Positions 21,541 through 28,888 of a DNA stretch of 55,867 bases are shown here, piece by piece; position 1 is the stretch's first letter, and every line of letters begins with the position of its first letter. The notes under the pieces are model-generated. The model saw only the letters and a program-made list of their open reading frames with translations, had not been told where the DNA came from and made no database searches. Made by a program: the position numbers and the translations under genes. This stretch comes from a virus. The stretch spans positions 1 through 55,867 of the IMG/VR virus record IMGVR_UViG_3300033149_001784. The stretch is one strand, 5' to 3'.

Positions 21541-21887
21541 TCTTTTATAACATCCTCGGATTCAAATCTTACTGTCGTTAACCCCACTAAGATAGAGGGT
21601 ATTTCCTTTATCCTAATAGTAGCACAAGTGAACCTAAAATTACACTTCTTACACTTTCTAGCAAACCCAGGTGGTTTTTGGTATTTACTCAAGATACAAA
21701 CACCACAAAGACCTCCACACTTATCACATTTCTCAACAGCCCACCACTTCTTTGCTTCTACTACACTATCTGTAACTCTGTAGACCTGAATATTTCTACA
21801 TTTAACACAACAACCAAGTACCCAATGCTTATACTTAGACTTTCTATTAAGATATTCGCTGCTGACAGTTACCCACTTCTCTTCCAT
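21531..21887 (-). CDS. Cys3 family with extra zinc ribbons, about 118 aa
   Basis: Contains CCVKC, CDKCGGLCGVC and then CKKCNFRFTCATIR, the signature variant with AT after the third cysteine. The only ATG (21887) lies within the -10 box of P5, so a transcript from P5 would begin after it and the true start is unclear. The stop codon TAG is inside tRNA-Lys(TTT). Confidence 0.62.
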   Translation of the reverse strand: MEEKWVTVSSEYLNRKSKYKHWVLGCCVKCRNIQVYRVTDSVVEAKKWWAVEKCDKCGGLCGVCILSKYQKPPGFARKCKKCNFRFTCATIRIKEIPSILVGLTTVRFESEDVIKEDV

Positions 21888-21914
21888 TATATCATAAGCC
21901 TTTAAGCAAGTCAA
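21886..21914 (-). promoter_or_regulatory. Sigma70-type promoter P5
   Basis: TTGACT (21914-21909), 17-nt spacer ending TATGA, TATAAT (21891-21886), just downstream of tRNA-Ser. It overlaps the start of the Cys3 gene. Confidence 0.8.
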
Positions 21915-21924
21915 GCCTTTTATG

Positions 21925-22012
21925 TGGCGGAGTAGATAAGATTCGAACTTACGGGACATTTACGCCCAACGGTTTAGCAAACCGTCCCCTTAAACCACTC
22001 AGGCACTACTCC
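21925..22012 (-). tRNA. tRNA-Ser(GCT)
   Basis: Class II tRNA: acceptor GGAGTAG/CTACTCC, anticodon stem ACGGT/ACCGT with loop TTGCTAA, long variable arm, TTCGAAT T-loop, discriminator G, encoded CCA. Confidence 0.93.
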
Positions 22013-22257
22013 AATACTGCCCAATTTTCTTTATATTTAGAATACTTAGATTTAGAATCAATCATGTCAAGAAAGAGACGAACATTGTGCTTACTACCAA
22101 GGTCTTCAATTGGAATTATATACCAAACATCTAGAGGTATTATGCAACAAAGAACAAAATCTACTTTCCTAGAGGTTGAGGTTGGTACAGACACCACCTG
22201 TACAAATCCGTAGCTATTGGTGAGAATGCCCTGGATGTGACTTACCTCAACCTTGGG
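22006..22257 (-). pseudogene. PD-(D/E)XK nuclease C-terminal fragment
   Basis: The frame KVDFVLCCIIPLDVWYIIPI followed by YSKYKENWAVL resembles the C-terminal part of PD-(D/E)XK restriction/homing nucleases (vWYviP and a terminal YxexW). The frame is open up to tRNA-Val but no start codon or catalytic half is present; a GTG at about 22197 is the first possible start. Confidence 0.45.
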
Positions 22258-22329
22258 TAGAGGCGAGGAGATTCGAACTCCTTTTTCGTTGGGTGTAAAC
22301 CAACTGCTTTACCTGTTAGCTACGCCTCT
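22258..22329 (-). tRNA. tRNA-Val(TAC)
   Basis: Acceptor AGAGGCG/CGCCTCT, anticodon stem GTTGG/CCAAC with loop TTTACAC, T-arm AGGAG-TTCGAAT-CTCCT, discriminator A, CCA not encoded. Confidence 0.9.
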
Positions 22330-22423
22330 TAATGTTTTATTATCTTTACAGTGCATTTCGTAGTCTCTCAACCTACATTTTGCATTCGTAATATCACTTA
22401 AAATAAGAAGTCACCACTTTAAT

Positions 22424-22497
22424 TGGTAGGGATGGGAGGTTTTGATCCTCCTACAGCAACTTATCAGATTGCTATGTTACCATTACACCACACCCCC
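22424..22497 (-). tRNA. tRNA-Ile(GAT)
   Basis: Acceptor GGGGGTG/CATCCCT, anticodon stem GCAAT/GTTGC with loop CTGATAA, T-stem GGAGG/CCTCC with atypical T-loop ATCAAAA, encoded CCA. Confidence 0.8.
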
Positions 22498-22504
22498 AAA
22501 ACCT

Positions 22505-22720
22505 TTAAATTCGTAGTCGTGTGCCCCCTTTAATGCCCTTATCCTGATTATTTTTTGTTGCTTCCACCCGAAGCGTACTTGTTGCCTCTTTTACAGATAT
22601 TAGGAAAATCCTACCCAAATCTGTACAATATACCATGAAGTAATCTATCTCATTAGGAGCATACTTTCTTTTCAACTCCTTGCCATTTTTAGTAGTATTG
22701 CTTGTAACATTAAACCGCAC
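22505..22720 (-). pseudogene. C-terminal half of I-Ssp6803I-like nuclease
   Basis: 71 codons: IDYFMVYCTDLGRIFLISVK then LRVEATKNNQDKGI. This is the VDYFxVYCP...vYLvP...LRxxPxxNNQ ending of the same PD-(D/E)XK homing nuclease family whose catalytic half is at 15685. The active-site region is absent here, so it is a fragment. Confidence 0.5.
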
Positions 22721-22775
22721 GGCAGATGCATAAACAAACAGCGACTCTGAACCCTCTCTAATAATTCTATCATAC

Positions 22776-22910
22776 CTACTTTATAGTCCAACATACAAAC
22801 CTACTAGGACACCTATCGCACTCTTTACATGCTGTCTTAGTTTGTCGTTCCTTACACTTTCTGTAAAATTCCGCTTTTGTTAGTGGTACAGGAGGGGGAG
22901 TATAAGCCAT
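22776..22910 (-). CDS. Cys3 mini-protein family, 44 aa
   Basis: The smallest clear family member: a short N-terminal part (MAYTPPPVPLTKAEFYRKC), then CKECDRCPSRFVCWTIK and stop. It sits directly behind P6 with an 11-nt leader containing GAGG. This shows that the signature alone is enough to make a retained gene. Confidence 0.72.
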   Translation of the reverse strand: MAYTPPPVPLTKAEFYRKCKERQTKTACKECDRCPSRFVCWTIK

Positions 22911-22927
22911 CTTAATCCTCTACTTGT

Positions 22928-22956
22928 ATTATAGCATATAAAACAAGAATTGTCAA
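22928..22956 (-). promoter_or_regulatory. Sigma70-type promoter P6
   Basis: TTGACA (22956-22951), 17-nt spacer, TATAAT (22933-22928), driving the 44-residue Cys3 gene with a predicted leader of about 11 nt. Confidence 0.85.
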
Positions 22957-22984
22957 GCCTTTTTTAAGGTTTTTTCAATATTTT

Positions 22985-23443
22985 TTAAGACATTTCCCCA
23001 CCAACTAGAATTACCCTCACTCCAGGTAGGATTTTTCTTAATGTTGCGACTAAAATTGGACTATTATCAAAATGAACAGCTATCCTTTGTTCCTTTATAA
23101 CTATTGACTTTAACCTTGCAGACTCTTTTGCTGCTTCGTCATACGACCCCCAATTTATACAATCATCGGGGTCAACAAAATAGGTAGGTAAGTTAATACC
23201 GTACATCTTCAACCATGCACAAGTCACTGCCTGTGCTTTCGGTTTACGTGCCGTAACAATAATAGCCTCATCATCGGACGCTAAGAACAAGTGAGGATGA
23301 TACTTTAAAGGACGAGATGAATAATATTCCAACTCTGCATACTCAGCTCGCTCTCGGTCAATCCCTCTAATTGGTTCTAGAATACTGAAGAACCAATGAT
23401 GCCCGTCAGCTATAACACCATCTAAGTCAAAAGAAATTCTCAC
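22985..23443 (-). CDS. HAD-superfamily phosphatase (5'-nucleotidase-like)
   Basis: 152 residues. SFDLDGVIADG gives the DxD nucleophile/acid pair (D6, D8), AIIVTARKP is motif II (T), and AVHFDNSP near 125 is motif IV. The small cap and size fit phage HAD phosphatases such as 5'(3')-deoxyribonucleotidase-like proteins. GTG start overlaps the upstream TAG (TAGTG). Confidence 0.75.
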   Translation of the reverse strand: MRISFDLDGVIADGHHWFFSILEPIRGIDRERAEYAELEYYSSRPLKYHPHLFLASDDEAIIVTARKPKAQAVTCAWLKMYGINLPTYFVDPDDCINWGSYDEAAKESARLKSIVIKEQRIAVHFDNSPILVATLRKILPGVRVILVGGEMS

Positions 23444-23613
23444 TAGTTCTTATCCCCTTTCTTTCTAATGACAATAGGTCTTTTAGTTTGAGGGTCTTTA
23501 GTTACATCATAATCAGGTTTTTTCTCGACAATCTTAATCTTGTACTTATCACTAGGATTTCTTTTACGGGGGGCAAAATCTCTCTTTATTTCTTTTCCAG
23601 TCTGGTCTTTCAT
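23443..23613 (-). CDS. Small basic protein, 56 aa
   Basis: ATG at 23613, stop shared with the HAD start (TAGTG). The product is lysine/arginine-rich (KIKIVEKKPDYDVTKDPQTK) with no hydrophobic core; probably a small nucleic-acid-binding or structural peptide. The function is unknown. Confidence 0.55.
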   Translation of the reverse strand: MKDQTGKEIKRDFAPRKRNPSDKYKIKIVEKKPDYDVTKDPQTKRPIVIRKKGDKN

Positions 23614-23846
23614 TATTTTGTACCTAAAAAATATTCCGTAAAGTCCTCTTTAGTATCGGGGTCTTTTATTTTAATGCTCTCAAAAGGTTTCTGTTCATCA
23701 ACAAAAGCCATTACACCCCGCTCTGAATTGACTACCATTTTGAATGCTTTCTTGTTCCTACTTAATGAACCGTCAGGATAGAACTTAACAGCATAAATTC
23801 CACTTATTTCATACACATTCCTCTCCTTGTAAATATTCGATTGCAT
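23613..23846 (-). CDS. Hypothetical protein, 77 aa
   Basis: ATG at 23846, within the end of the endonuclease VII-like gene. Beta-rich pattern (ISGIYAVKFYPDGSLSRNKK, ...). No family recognised. The stop overlaps the next ATG region. Confidence 0.55.
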   Translation of the reverse strand: MQSNIYKERNVYEISGIYAVKFYPDGSLSRNKKAFKMVVNSERGVMAFVDEQKPFESIKIKDPDTKEDFTEYFLGTK

Positions 23847-23976
23847 GTTTTAGTAAATCGGCGGAATGCCTAAGATGTCCAATTCCAACATTGCAAGAAC
23901 CGCACAGCAGTCCTCTAACCTCACCTGTCTCACTATCATGGTCTACACAATCTTGTTTTACTGTTTTGCATCCCAT
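23809..23976 (-). CDS. Endonuclease VII-fold fragment, 55 aa
   Basis: CVDHDSETGEVRGLLCGSCN followed by VGIGHL is the core of recombination endonuclease VII-type His-Me nucleases (DH...GxvRGLLC-x2-CN). The first zinc pair and N-terminal helix are absent or shifted out of frame, so it may be a truncated homing endonuclease. Confidence 0.55.
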   Translation of the reverse strand: MGCKTVKQDCVDHDSETGEVRGLLCGSCNVGIGHLRHSADLLKHAIEYLQGEECV

Positions 23977-23987
23977 CAATCACTGTA

Positions 23988-24299
23988 TCATTCGGGTCTT
24001 TGACACTCCTTATCACCGAAAGCAGGTTGTCTACATCCTCGTCTACTTCTTCCCTTATTTCCCGTTTTATATAAGGTATCTTTCCTCTCCTTTCTAATCC
24101 TTCGAAGCATCGCTTCTCTCTTTTTCCTACGTCTTTTTAGAGATGGTTTCTCATAAGATTCGTGCTTTTTCAAATCTTTAAATATTCCCGAAGCCTGAAT
24201 TTGATGATGAAACCTAGCAAGCATAGAGCTTATCGCCCCCATCTTGTCTCCCCTGCGGCACAAATCTTCTTCTAATTTGTTTATCTTAACGTAAACCAT
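23988..24299 (-). CDS. rpsU: Ribosomal protein bS21 homologue
   Basis: The first 70 residues follow bS21: VKINKLEEDL, a central RFHHQIQASGIFKDLKK, and YEKPSLKRRRKKREAMLRR. bS21 binds the 30S platform near the anti-Shine-Dalgarno and influences mRNA selection; phage-encoded copies are known in large phages. The frame extends 30 residues beyond the usual end, and the overlapping +1 frame (KIPYIKREIREEVDEDV) looks like another phage gene without an ATG, so the tail may reflect an indel. Confidence 0.78.
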   Translation of the reverse strand: MVYVKINKLEEDLCRRGDKMGAISSMLARFHHQIQASGIFKDLKKHESYEKPSLKRRRKKREAMLRRIRKERKDTLYKTGNKGRSRRGCRQPAFGDKECQRPE

Positions 24300-24311
24300 T
24301 TCTTAAACCTT

Positions 24312-24749
24312 TCATAGTTGCACTACTACAAACCTATCATCTAAATACTTCTCGTAGAGCGGTTTTACATCAAACCAATTAAGACTACCATTTCCACACC
24401 CCGCTCTTGGCAAATAAAACTTACCATGCTTTCGTGGTGGAATGTCCGCCCAAGCAACAAGCTGTTGCAAGGATTTCTCAATAAGACCAAGATCTGCTTT
24501 TCCTCTCCAATGGTGCTTAACAGGTAGAGTAATTATTTTCAAATCATCAAAGACATAAACCTTATTTCCACTAGCTTTTAATGCGTTACCAAGCCTATAT
24601 GGTAAATTGGGAAACCTTTCAGCTGCTTGTTTTGCAATACCACGTCCCATAATACAAGCTCCATCTTTTCTGACATCACTATTAGTAGTGATAATTGCCC
24701 ATCTTCCAAGTTTATGCTGTTCCCAAATATCTCCTCTAATTTCTTGCAC
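24312..24749 (-). CDS. Macro domain protein
   Basis: 145 residues. TTNSDVRKDGACIMGRGIAK is the ADP-ribose-binding loop region (N, G-x-x-x-x-M-G-x-G-I-A), followed by ...LPVKHHWRGKADLGLIEKSL and LPRAGCGNGSLNW, the second phosphate loop. These match Appr-1''-p phosphatase type macro domains. Such enzymes process tRNA-splicing-like 1''-phosphate ADP-ribose or remove ADP-ribose; in a phage with cREC and many tRNAs a role in RNA-repair by-products is plausible. Confidence 0.82.
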   Translation of the reverse strand: MQEIRGDIWEQHKLGRWAIITTNSDVRKDGACIMGRGIAKQAAERFPNLPYRLGNALKASGNKVYVFDDLKIITLPVKHHWRGKADLGLIEKSLQQLVAWADIPPRKHGKFYLPRAGCGNGSLNWFDVKPLYEKYLDDRFVVVQL

Positions 24750-25581
24750 TTTTAAATGCCTCCACTCTTTTTATCGCTATATCAAAATAGCCTTTATCTA
24801 TTTCATAACCGATACAATTACGCCCCAAAATCTCACAAGCAATTGCTGTAGTTCCTGAACCTAAGAACGGGTCTAGAATGATACCACCTTCACAACTGCC
24901 TAATGTTATTAAGTAAGACATTAGCTTGACGGGTTTTACACAAGGATGCTGGTTTATTCGGGGAGTTGACCTTGCTTTGTATGGAACATTTCTAACATCT
25001 TGCCCTTCATCTCTCCCCATTATTGGCTGAGGTTCATAATCCAATCCCCTATTCTTCTCACTTTTACTAGCCTTACTTATCGCAGCAAAGGGATAGGTTC
25101 GTTGTTGGCTCTTAGGTAGTAGTTTTATCCTCTCTTCCCACCACTTATCTAAATCAAAGTAGCGGGAAAATGAGCCTGAGTCAGCAATTCTTATTACCTT
25201 CCTATTTGGGCTTGCTCCGAACGTGCTTACTCGGCTTTCCACATTGTCAATAGTATCCCTTGAATTGCTCTTTCTATCTTGCCCATCGTTCAATACATCA
25301 TCACTTACTAATAGATTAGCTGGGAAACGACCTACTGTATTTGGTGTATCAGGTCTGCCCTCTATTTTGAAACCATAGGGTTGGTCACCACCCATCTTGG
25401 CATTCTTCCTGCCACCCATATTCGGGGTTTCACCACCGTACGGTATCCTACAATCATCCAGCCAAGTAGAACCTAGCCCCTGTTTTGTGAGTTGCCCTAG
25501 TGGCGGTATTTTGAACTTACCATTAGGTAAGCGTTCAATCTCTATCCCCTTGCCTTGATATGTAATTTTATACTTTTCCAT
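24736..25581 (-). CDS. DNA methyltransferase, C-terminal part (split gene)
   Basis: Carries the target-recognition region (TWLDDCRIPY, VGRFPANLLVSDDVLN) and the SAM-binding end ILDPFLGSGTTAIACEILG with GYEIDKGYFDIA. It is the second half of an N6-adenine/N4-cytosine methyltransferase whose DPPY half is at 26374-26679. An HNH gene (25568-26110) interrupts the coding order. The local ATG adds about 35 residues not expected in the family. Confidence 0.72.
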   Translation of the reverse strand: MEKYKITYQGKGIEIERLPNGKFKIPPLGQLTKQGLGSTWLDDCRIPYGGETPNMGGRKNAKMGGDQPYGFKIEGRPDTPNTVGRFPANLLVSDDVLNDGQDRKSNSRDTIDNVESRVSTFGASPNRKVIRIADSGSFSRYFDLDKWWEERIKLLPKSQQRTYPFAAISKASKSEKNRGLDYEPQPIMGRDEGQDVRNVPYKARSTPRINQHPCVKPVKLMSYLITLGSCEGGIILDPFLGSGTTAIACEILGRNCIGYEIDKGYFDIAIKRVEAFKSARN

Positions 25582-26110
25582 AATGCACCTTTTTGTGGCA
25601 ATCCTTACATAGGGTCAACCCATTATCAACATCAAGCAATAGTTCGGGATAATCCTTTCGTTCTTTGATATGGTGGGCAACCAATGTCCCACTTTGGTGA
25701 CTCCCGCATTCTCGGCAGGTGTAGTTATCTCTCTTAAATATCGACCTTCGCCAATCCTTATAGCCATCATACAAGCTATCACGGCTTTGCTTTTCTGTGA
25801 TACCACCTTGCCAATTCCAGTGGTTTTCTGCCCCAAGTCTATCTTTGTAATCCTCAGCCATACACTTATGATTGCAATAAGGTCTATCGGCAAATGCAGG
25901 GGAAACCATTTTAGACTTACCACAATATCGGCATATCCTCTCAACTTGCTGGTTATTATGAACCCTCCTACCAGTCCAATACTCAGCCAAGAAAGCCATC
26001 TTGCATTTGTTAGAACAAAATCTTTGCCTTGTAAATGATGATGGCTTTTGGGTCGGCTTCTTATAGAATAACCGATTACATTTAGGGCATATCTTCCCAC
26101 TCAACATCAC
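25568..26110 (-). CDS. HNH homing endonuclease inserted in methyltransferase
   Basis: 180 residues. Two N-terminal zinc knuckles (CPKCNRLFYKK..., CRYCGKSK...CNHKC), the motif HWNWQGGI, then the HNH nuclease: CRECGSHQSGTLVAHHIKER, DNGLTLCKDCHKKVH. Inserted between the target-recognition and upstream parts of the methyltransferase, typical of mobile homing genes. I see no clear group I intron core in the short flanks. Confidence 0.85.
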   Translation of the reverse strand: MMLSGKICPKCNRLFYKKPTQKPSSFTRQRFCSNKCKMAFLAEYWTGRRVHNNQQVERICRYCGKSKMVSPAFADRPYCNHKCMAEDYKDRLGAENHWNWQGGITEKQSRDSLYDGYKDWRRSIFKRDNYTCRECGSHQSGTLVAHHIKERKDYPELLLDVDNGLTLCKDCHKKVHYGKV

Positions 26111-26399
26111 CTATATTATAACACCTTTTCAATTCAGTTGCAAGCCCACATAATACCGCTTGCCGTTCCTCATACCAAAGCAATGCTTGGTCTACATAAG
26201 TTTTAGCAGTTTTAGGTTTCTGGGCTATAATAATCACCTCAACGGCGGGTTTCACTTGCATTCCTCCATAACTGCCATCTAGGGCTTTGGCTTGGGGAGT
26301 GGTGGGTACTGTGATACAATTATCATTGTAATCTTTGGGTGATTCATTCCAACTGAGAGAGCCACTACCTGTATTATGCCTTTGGAAATCCTGACGCAT
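26082..26399 (-). CDS. DNA methyltransferase, middle part (frameshifted)
   Basis: Contains GMQVKPAVEVIIIAQKPKTA followed by KTYVDQAL, the KPAxEvIIvA-K-P-x-x-x-KTYVDQAL block common in phage adenine methyltransferases. It continues the N-terminal half in the +1 frame, and after VDQAL the sequence diverges into the HNH insertion. The listed ATG is probably not a true start. Confidence 0.65.
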   Translation of the reverse strand: MRQDFQRHNTGSGSLSWNESPKDYNDNCITVPTTPQAKALDGSYGGMQVKPAVEVIIIAQKPKTAKTYVDQALLWYEERQAVLCGLATELKRCYNIGDVEWEDMP

Positions 26400-26679
26400 A
26401 AGCCCAATATATCGGACTGAAGTCTACCCTAAATCCAGCATCCTCTAGGCTGATAATCATCCTGCTCAGACAGTCGCTTCTTGGTATGCTCATTACAAAG
26501 GCAAAAGCTCCAGGTTTTAACACCCTCAGACACTCAGCCCATATCTCTTTATCAGGTAACGCTTTGTCCCAATTCTTACCCATAAATCCTATGCCATAAG
26601 GTGGGTCTGTGGCTACTAAGTCAACACTGTTATCATTAAGAGTTTTTATTCCTTTTAAACAATCACAATTATAAAGCAT
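26374..26679 (-). CDS. DNA methyltransferase, N-terminal part
   Basis: DLVATDPPYGIGFMGKNWDK includes the DPPY catalytic motif; VLKPGAFAFVMS and IYWAYASGFPKA follow as in phage adenine methyltransferases. The frame ends at TAA right after SGFPKA, and the similarity resumes in the +1 frame (26082-26399). The whole enzyme is therefore broken at two places. Confidence 0.78.
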   Translation of the reverse strand: MLYNCDCLKGIKTLNDNSVDLVATDPPYGIGFMGKNWDKALPDKEIWAECLRVLKPGAFAFVMSIPRSDCLSRMIISLEDAGFRVDFSPIYWAYASGFPKA

Positions 26680-26952
26680 TTATTCCCTTGTCATAGTAGT
26701 CCCACATTTAGGGCATTTCTTTTGATTACAAGGAGTATTTACAGTATGTGCAACCTTTGCTCCACAATCGGGACAAACACACTTGCCACCAGGACCCGCC
26801 CCTGGTTTATCTCCTTGATTTTTGCCTGTACCTTGAGAGAAGGAACACCTCGGCATACCAAATTGGTCTACCCCTTGTAACATAGCCATTTGTCCTCTGC
26901 CAATCCCAAATGTTCTCCTAAACCATCTATTTCTCATTTTTAATCTCCTCAA
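26680..26952 (-). CDS. Gly-rich double zinc-ribbon protein
   Basis: About 90 residues (true start maybe the second ATG, RNRW...). After a glycine/glutamine-rich linker, CVCPDCGAKVAHTVNTPC and KCPKCGTTM form two zinc ribbons separated by a PC loop, a layout common in small metagenomic proteins. The function is unknown. Confidence 0.6.
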   Translation of the reverse strand: MRRLKMRNRWFRRTFGIGRGQMAMLQGVDQFGMPRCSFSQGTGKNQGDKPGAGPGGKCVCPDCGAKVAHTVNTPCNQKKCPKCGTTMTRE

Positions 26953-27925
26953 GTTTATTGAAAAACTCCAAATCTATCTCTGAATAGGGTTTTTTCTCTT
27001 GCCTATATTTACAAAAATCTAAAACCAAATTAGCTTTGTCTAATTTAGCAGATAAATGAGGTATTATTTGTTGAAGCAAATCTGCTACATTATTAGTCTT
27101 ATTTAACACCCATTCGTTAATAGGTTTATTCTTGTACGACCTCTGCCTCGTTCTCCAAGTGCCATTAGGATAGATTGATGACACTTTATCAACTAAATTT
27201 TTGCTAGTGTTTGTTATAGTTATTACTGGACTAATAAATGTTCTACCTTTTCTGTTTAACTTAGACAACCCAATACTACCTTCCCCATCTATAATACCAG
27301 CCAAATAAGCAGAATCAATGTCAGATAAAATTACCTTCTTACCATTCCGCAGTCCACCACTGGAGCTAAAAACCCCCTTTGGCACATACTTATATATTGT
27401 TGCTGTACTTCTGCCAAATTCTAATGATACCTCATCAATAGTTTTTCCAACACTAGCTCTATCAATCCATAAATCTATTTCATCTTGTTTTACAGGTTTG
27501 CCATTCATATCTACCTCTAATAATTCATAACCTACTCTACCATCCTCAATCGCTTTCCTCGTACTAATTTGGCGTTTGTTTGGTTTACCTTTACCAGTTT
27601 TAACTTCAACAAATTTAATACTATCTACTTCATCCTTAGACAACCCCTCGAAAACAACGTAATCAAGGGGTGATGCTAGAAATCTGGCTTCTGAAGGAAC
27701 ATATTTCCACTCAGGGAAATGCGGTACAAGTTGTTCTGCCACTTGCCCCTCGATTACTGAACGACTCCTCTTAACCGCATCTGTTCGTTGCTCTCTTATG
27801 TCAATCCGATGTTCTTGCTCAATAGTTCTTACCTTCGCAACTTCACGAATATACTTAATTGCAAAATAAGCAACTAACCCAAACGCTAAACAGAGAACTG
27901 TTATTGTACCTATTGCCCCGAACAT
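26927..27925 (-). CDS. Holliday-junction-resolvase-related protein fused to LAGLIDADG nuclease
   Basis: 332 residues: an N-terminal transmembrane helix (about 5-25), then EQHRIDIREQRTDAVKRSR...EQLVPHFPEW..., DYVVFEGL, FVEVKTGKGKPNKRQ, the signature of the Endonuc_Holl family (E-V-K catalytic core). A short helix-turn-helix (about 160-185) leads into a LAGLIDADG domain with AGIIDGEGSIGL (about 208-219). The fusion suggests that a homing endonuclease settled at the end of the host gene. Confidence 0.75.
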   Translation of the reverse strand: MFGAIGTITVLCLAFGLVAYFAIKYIREVAKVRTIEQEHRIDIREQRTDAVKRSRSVIEGQVAEQLVPHFPEWKYVPSEARFLASPLDYVVFEGLSKDEVDSIKFVEVKTGKGKPNKRQISTRKAIEDGRVGYELLEVDMNGKPVKQDEIDLWIDRASVGKTIDEVSLEFGRSTATIYKYVPKGVFSSSGGLRNGKKVILSDIDSAYLAGIIDGEGSIGLSKLNRKGRTFISPVITITNTSKNLVDKVSSIYPNGTWRTRQRSYKNKPINEWVLNKTNNVADLLQQIIPHLSAKLDKANLVLDFCKYRQEKKPYSEIDLEFFNKLEEIKNEK

Positions 27926-28113
27926 ACCCTCTCCTTACTCTTCCCCCTTCGCTTAGGTACTTCCTCAATCGTTGCCTCTATTGACCAATATGAAGCAGAT
28001 TCATCATCATCTGCCTCTATCACCAAAACACTTCGTATAACGTAATCCTCACCGATCCCAAAAAAGTTAAGAAGTTCCTTATTAGTATAATGGTAACCAA
28101 TTATTTTTCTCAC
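27910..28113 (-). CDS. Hypothetical protein, about 67 aa
   Basis: GTG at 28113 with GAGAGGAGAGG upstream is preferred over the upstream ATG, which lies inside the Mom-like gene. The product has an acidic centre (VLVIEADDDESASYW) and a basic end. It overlaps both neighbours slightly. No family recognised. Confidence 0.5.
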   Translation of the reverse strand: MRKIIGYHYTNKELLNFFGIGEDYVIRSVLVIEADDDESASYWSIEATIEEVPKRRGKSKERVCSGQ

Positions 28114-28888
28114 GTCCTCTCCTCTCCTTCCTATGCCTATTGACATTGTTAGCATTAACATTAACTACATCTAATGCAAATTGTGGAATTTCAGGTAATA
28201 CCACATACTTATTTTTTGCTACTTGTTCTCTCCACACCAATGAGCCATCTTTAGGATACTCCCTATTCCATCCTCTTGCCTCTACTTCTTTTCTAATTTT
28301 CTTATTAAGAGGATAAACATAACGATACATCTTTCCTCTTATCCTTCTTATCCCCTTCACCTGCATATACTCAGGAGTTAACCAGAACACCATATCCTTA
28401 CCCACAAATTCAGCATTTTCTTTACATAATTGTCTTGCGGATCTAGGATGAATCTTTTCGCCATCTACCCCGATATAAACATCAGTCCAAAAGAACCCAC
28501 CATAATAGAAATTACTAGCTTGATAAACATATCCTACCTTTCCAACAACCCCATCAGCTAACGTGTAAAGCAATTTCTTATCGGTGTTATCTTTCAACCA
28601 TTTAATCAGAAGTGAAATATACTGACTTTCTGTATTGCGTGGCATTTTATCGTGAACACATAGTTTGCCAAGCTCATAGTAATCTTTAGTAGTGTAACCA
28701 GGAAATAGCTTATTAATAGTAGCTAATGGTTGAGTCCCCCATCCTAACGTAACAACCCCCACAAGCTCCTCACCATTGAACAAACCTAAATAGTGTTTAG
28801 TTAACTTTGGCATTACTTTTGAATAATGATGAGCCTGAACAAAATCAATACACTCAACTTTATCATGCTCTCTTATGCTAAGAACCAT
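28082..28888 (-). CDS. Mom-family DNA adenine modification protein
   Basis: 268 residues with a GNAT-like layout: AHHYSKVMPKLTKHYLGLF, a beta strand LVGVVTLGWG, then YELGKLCVHDKMPRNTESQ, LLYTLADGVVGKVGYVYQAS and FYYGGF. This order matches Mom-type proteins that convert adenine to a modified base and protect phage DNA from restriction. The C-terminal 70 residues are basic. Its neighbours are two DruA-like proteins and a split methyltransferase, which supports a DNA-modification module. Confidence 0.72.
   Translation of the reverse strand: MVLSIREHDKVECIDFVQAHHYSKVMPKLTKHYLGLFNGEELVGVVTLGWGTQPLATINKLFPGYTTKDYYELGKLCVHDKMPRNTESQYISLLIKWLKDNTDKKLLYTLADGVVGKVGYVYQASNFYYGGFFWTDVYIGVDGEKIHPRSARQLCKENAEFVGKDMVFWLTPEYMQVKGIRRIRGKMYRYVYPLNKKIRKEVEARGWNREYPKDGSLVWREQVAKNKYVVLPEIPQFALDVVNVNANNVNRHRKERRGREKNNWLPLY

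Noticed and set aside
25500-26190. Group I intron carrying the HNH gene in the methyltransferase
   Set aside because: Flanks outside the HNH ORF are only about 70-80 nt and show no recognisable P/Q/R/S core.
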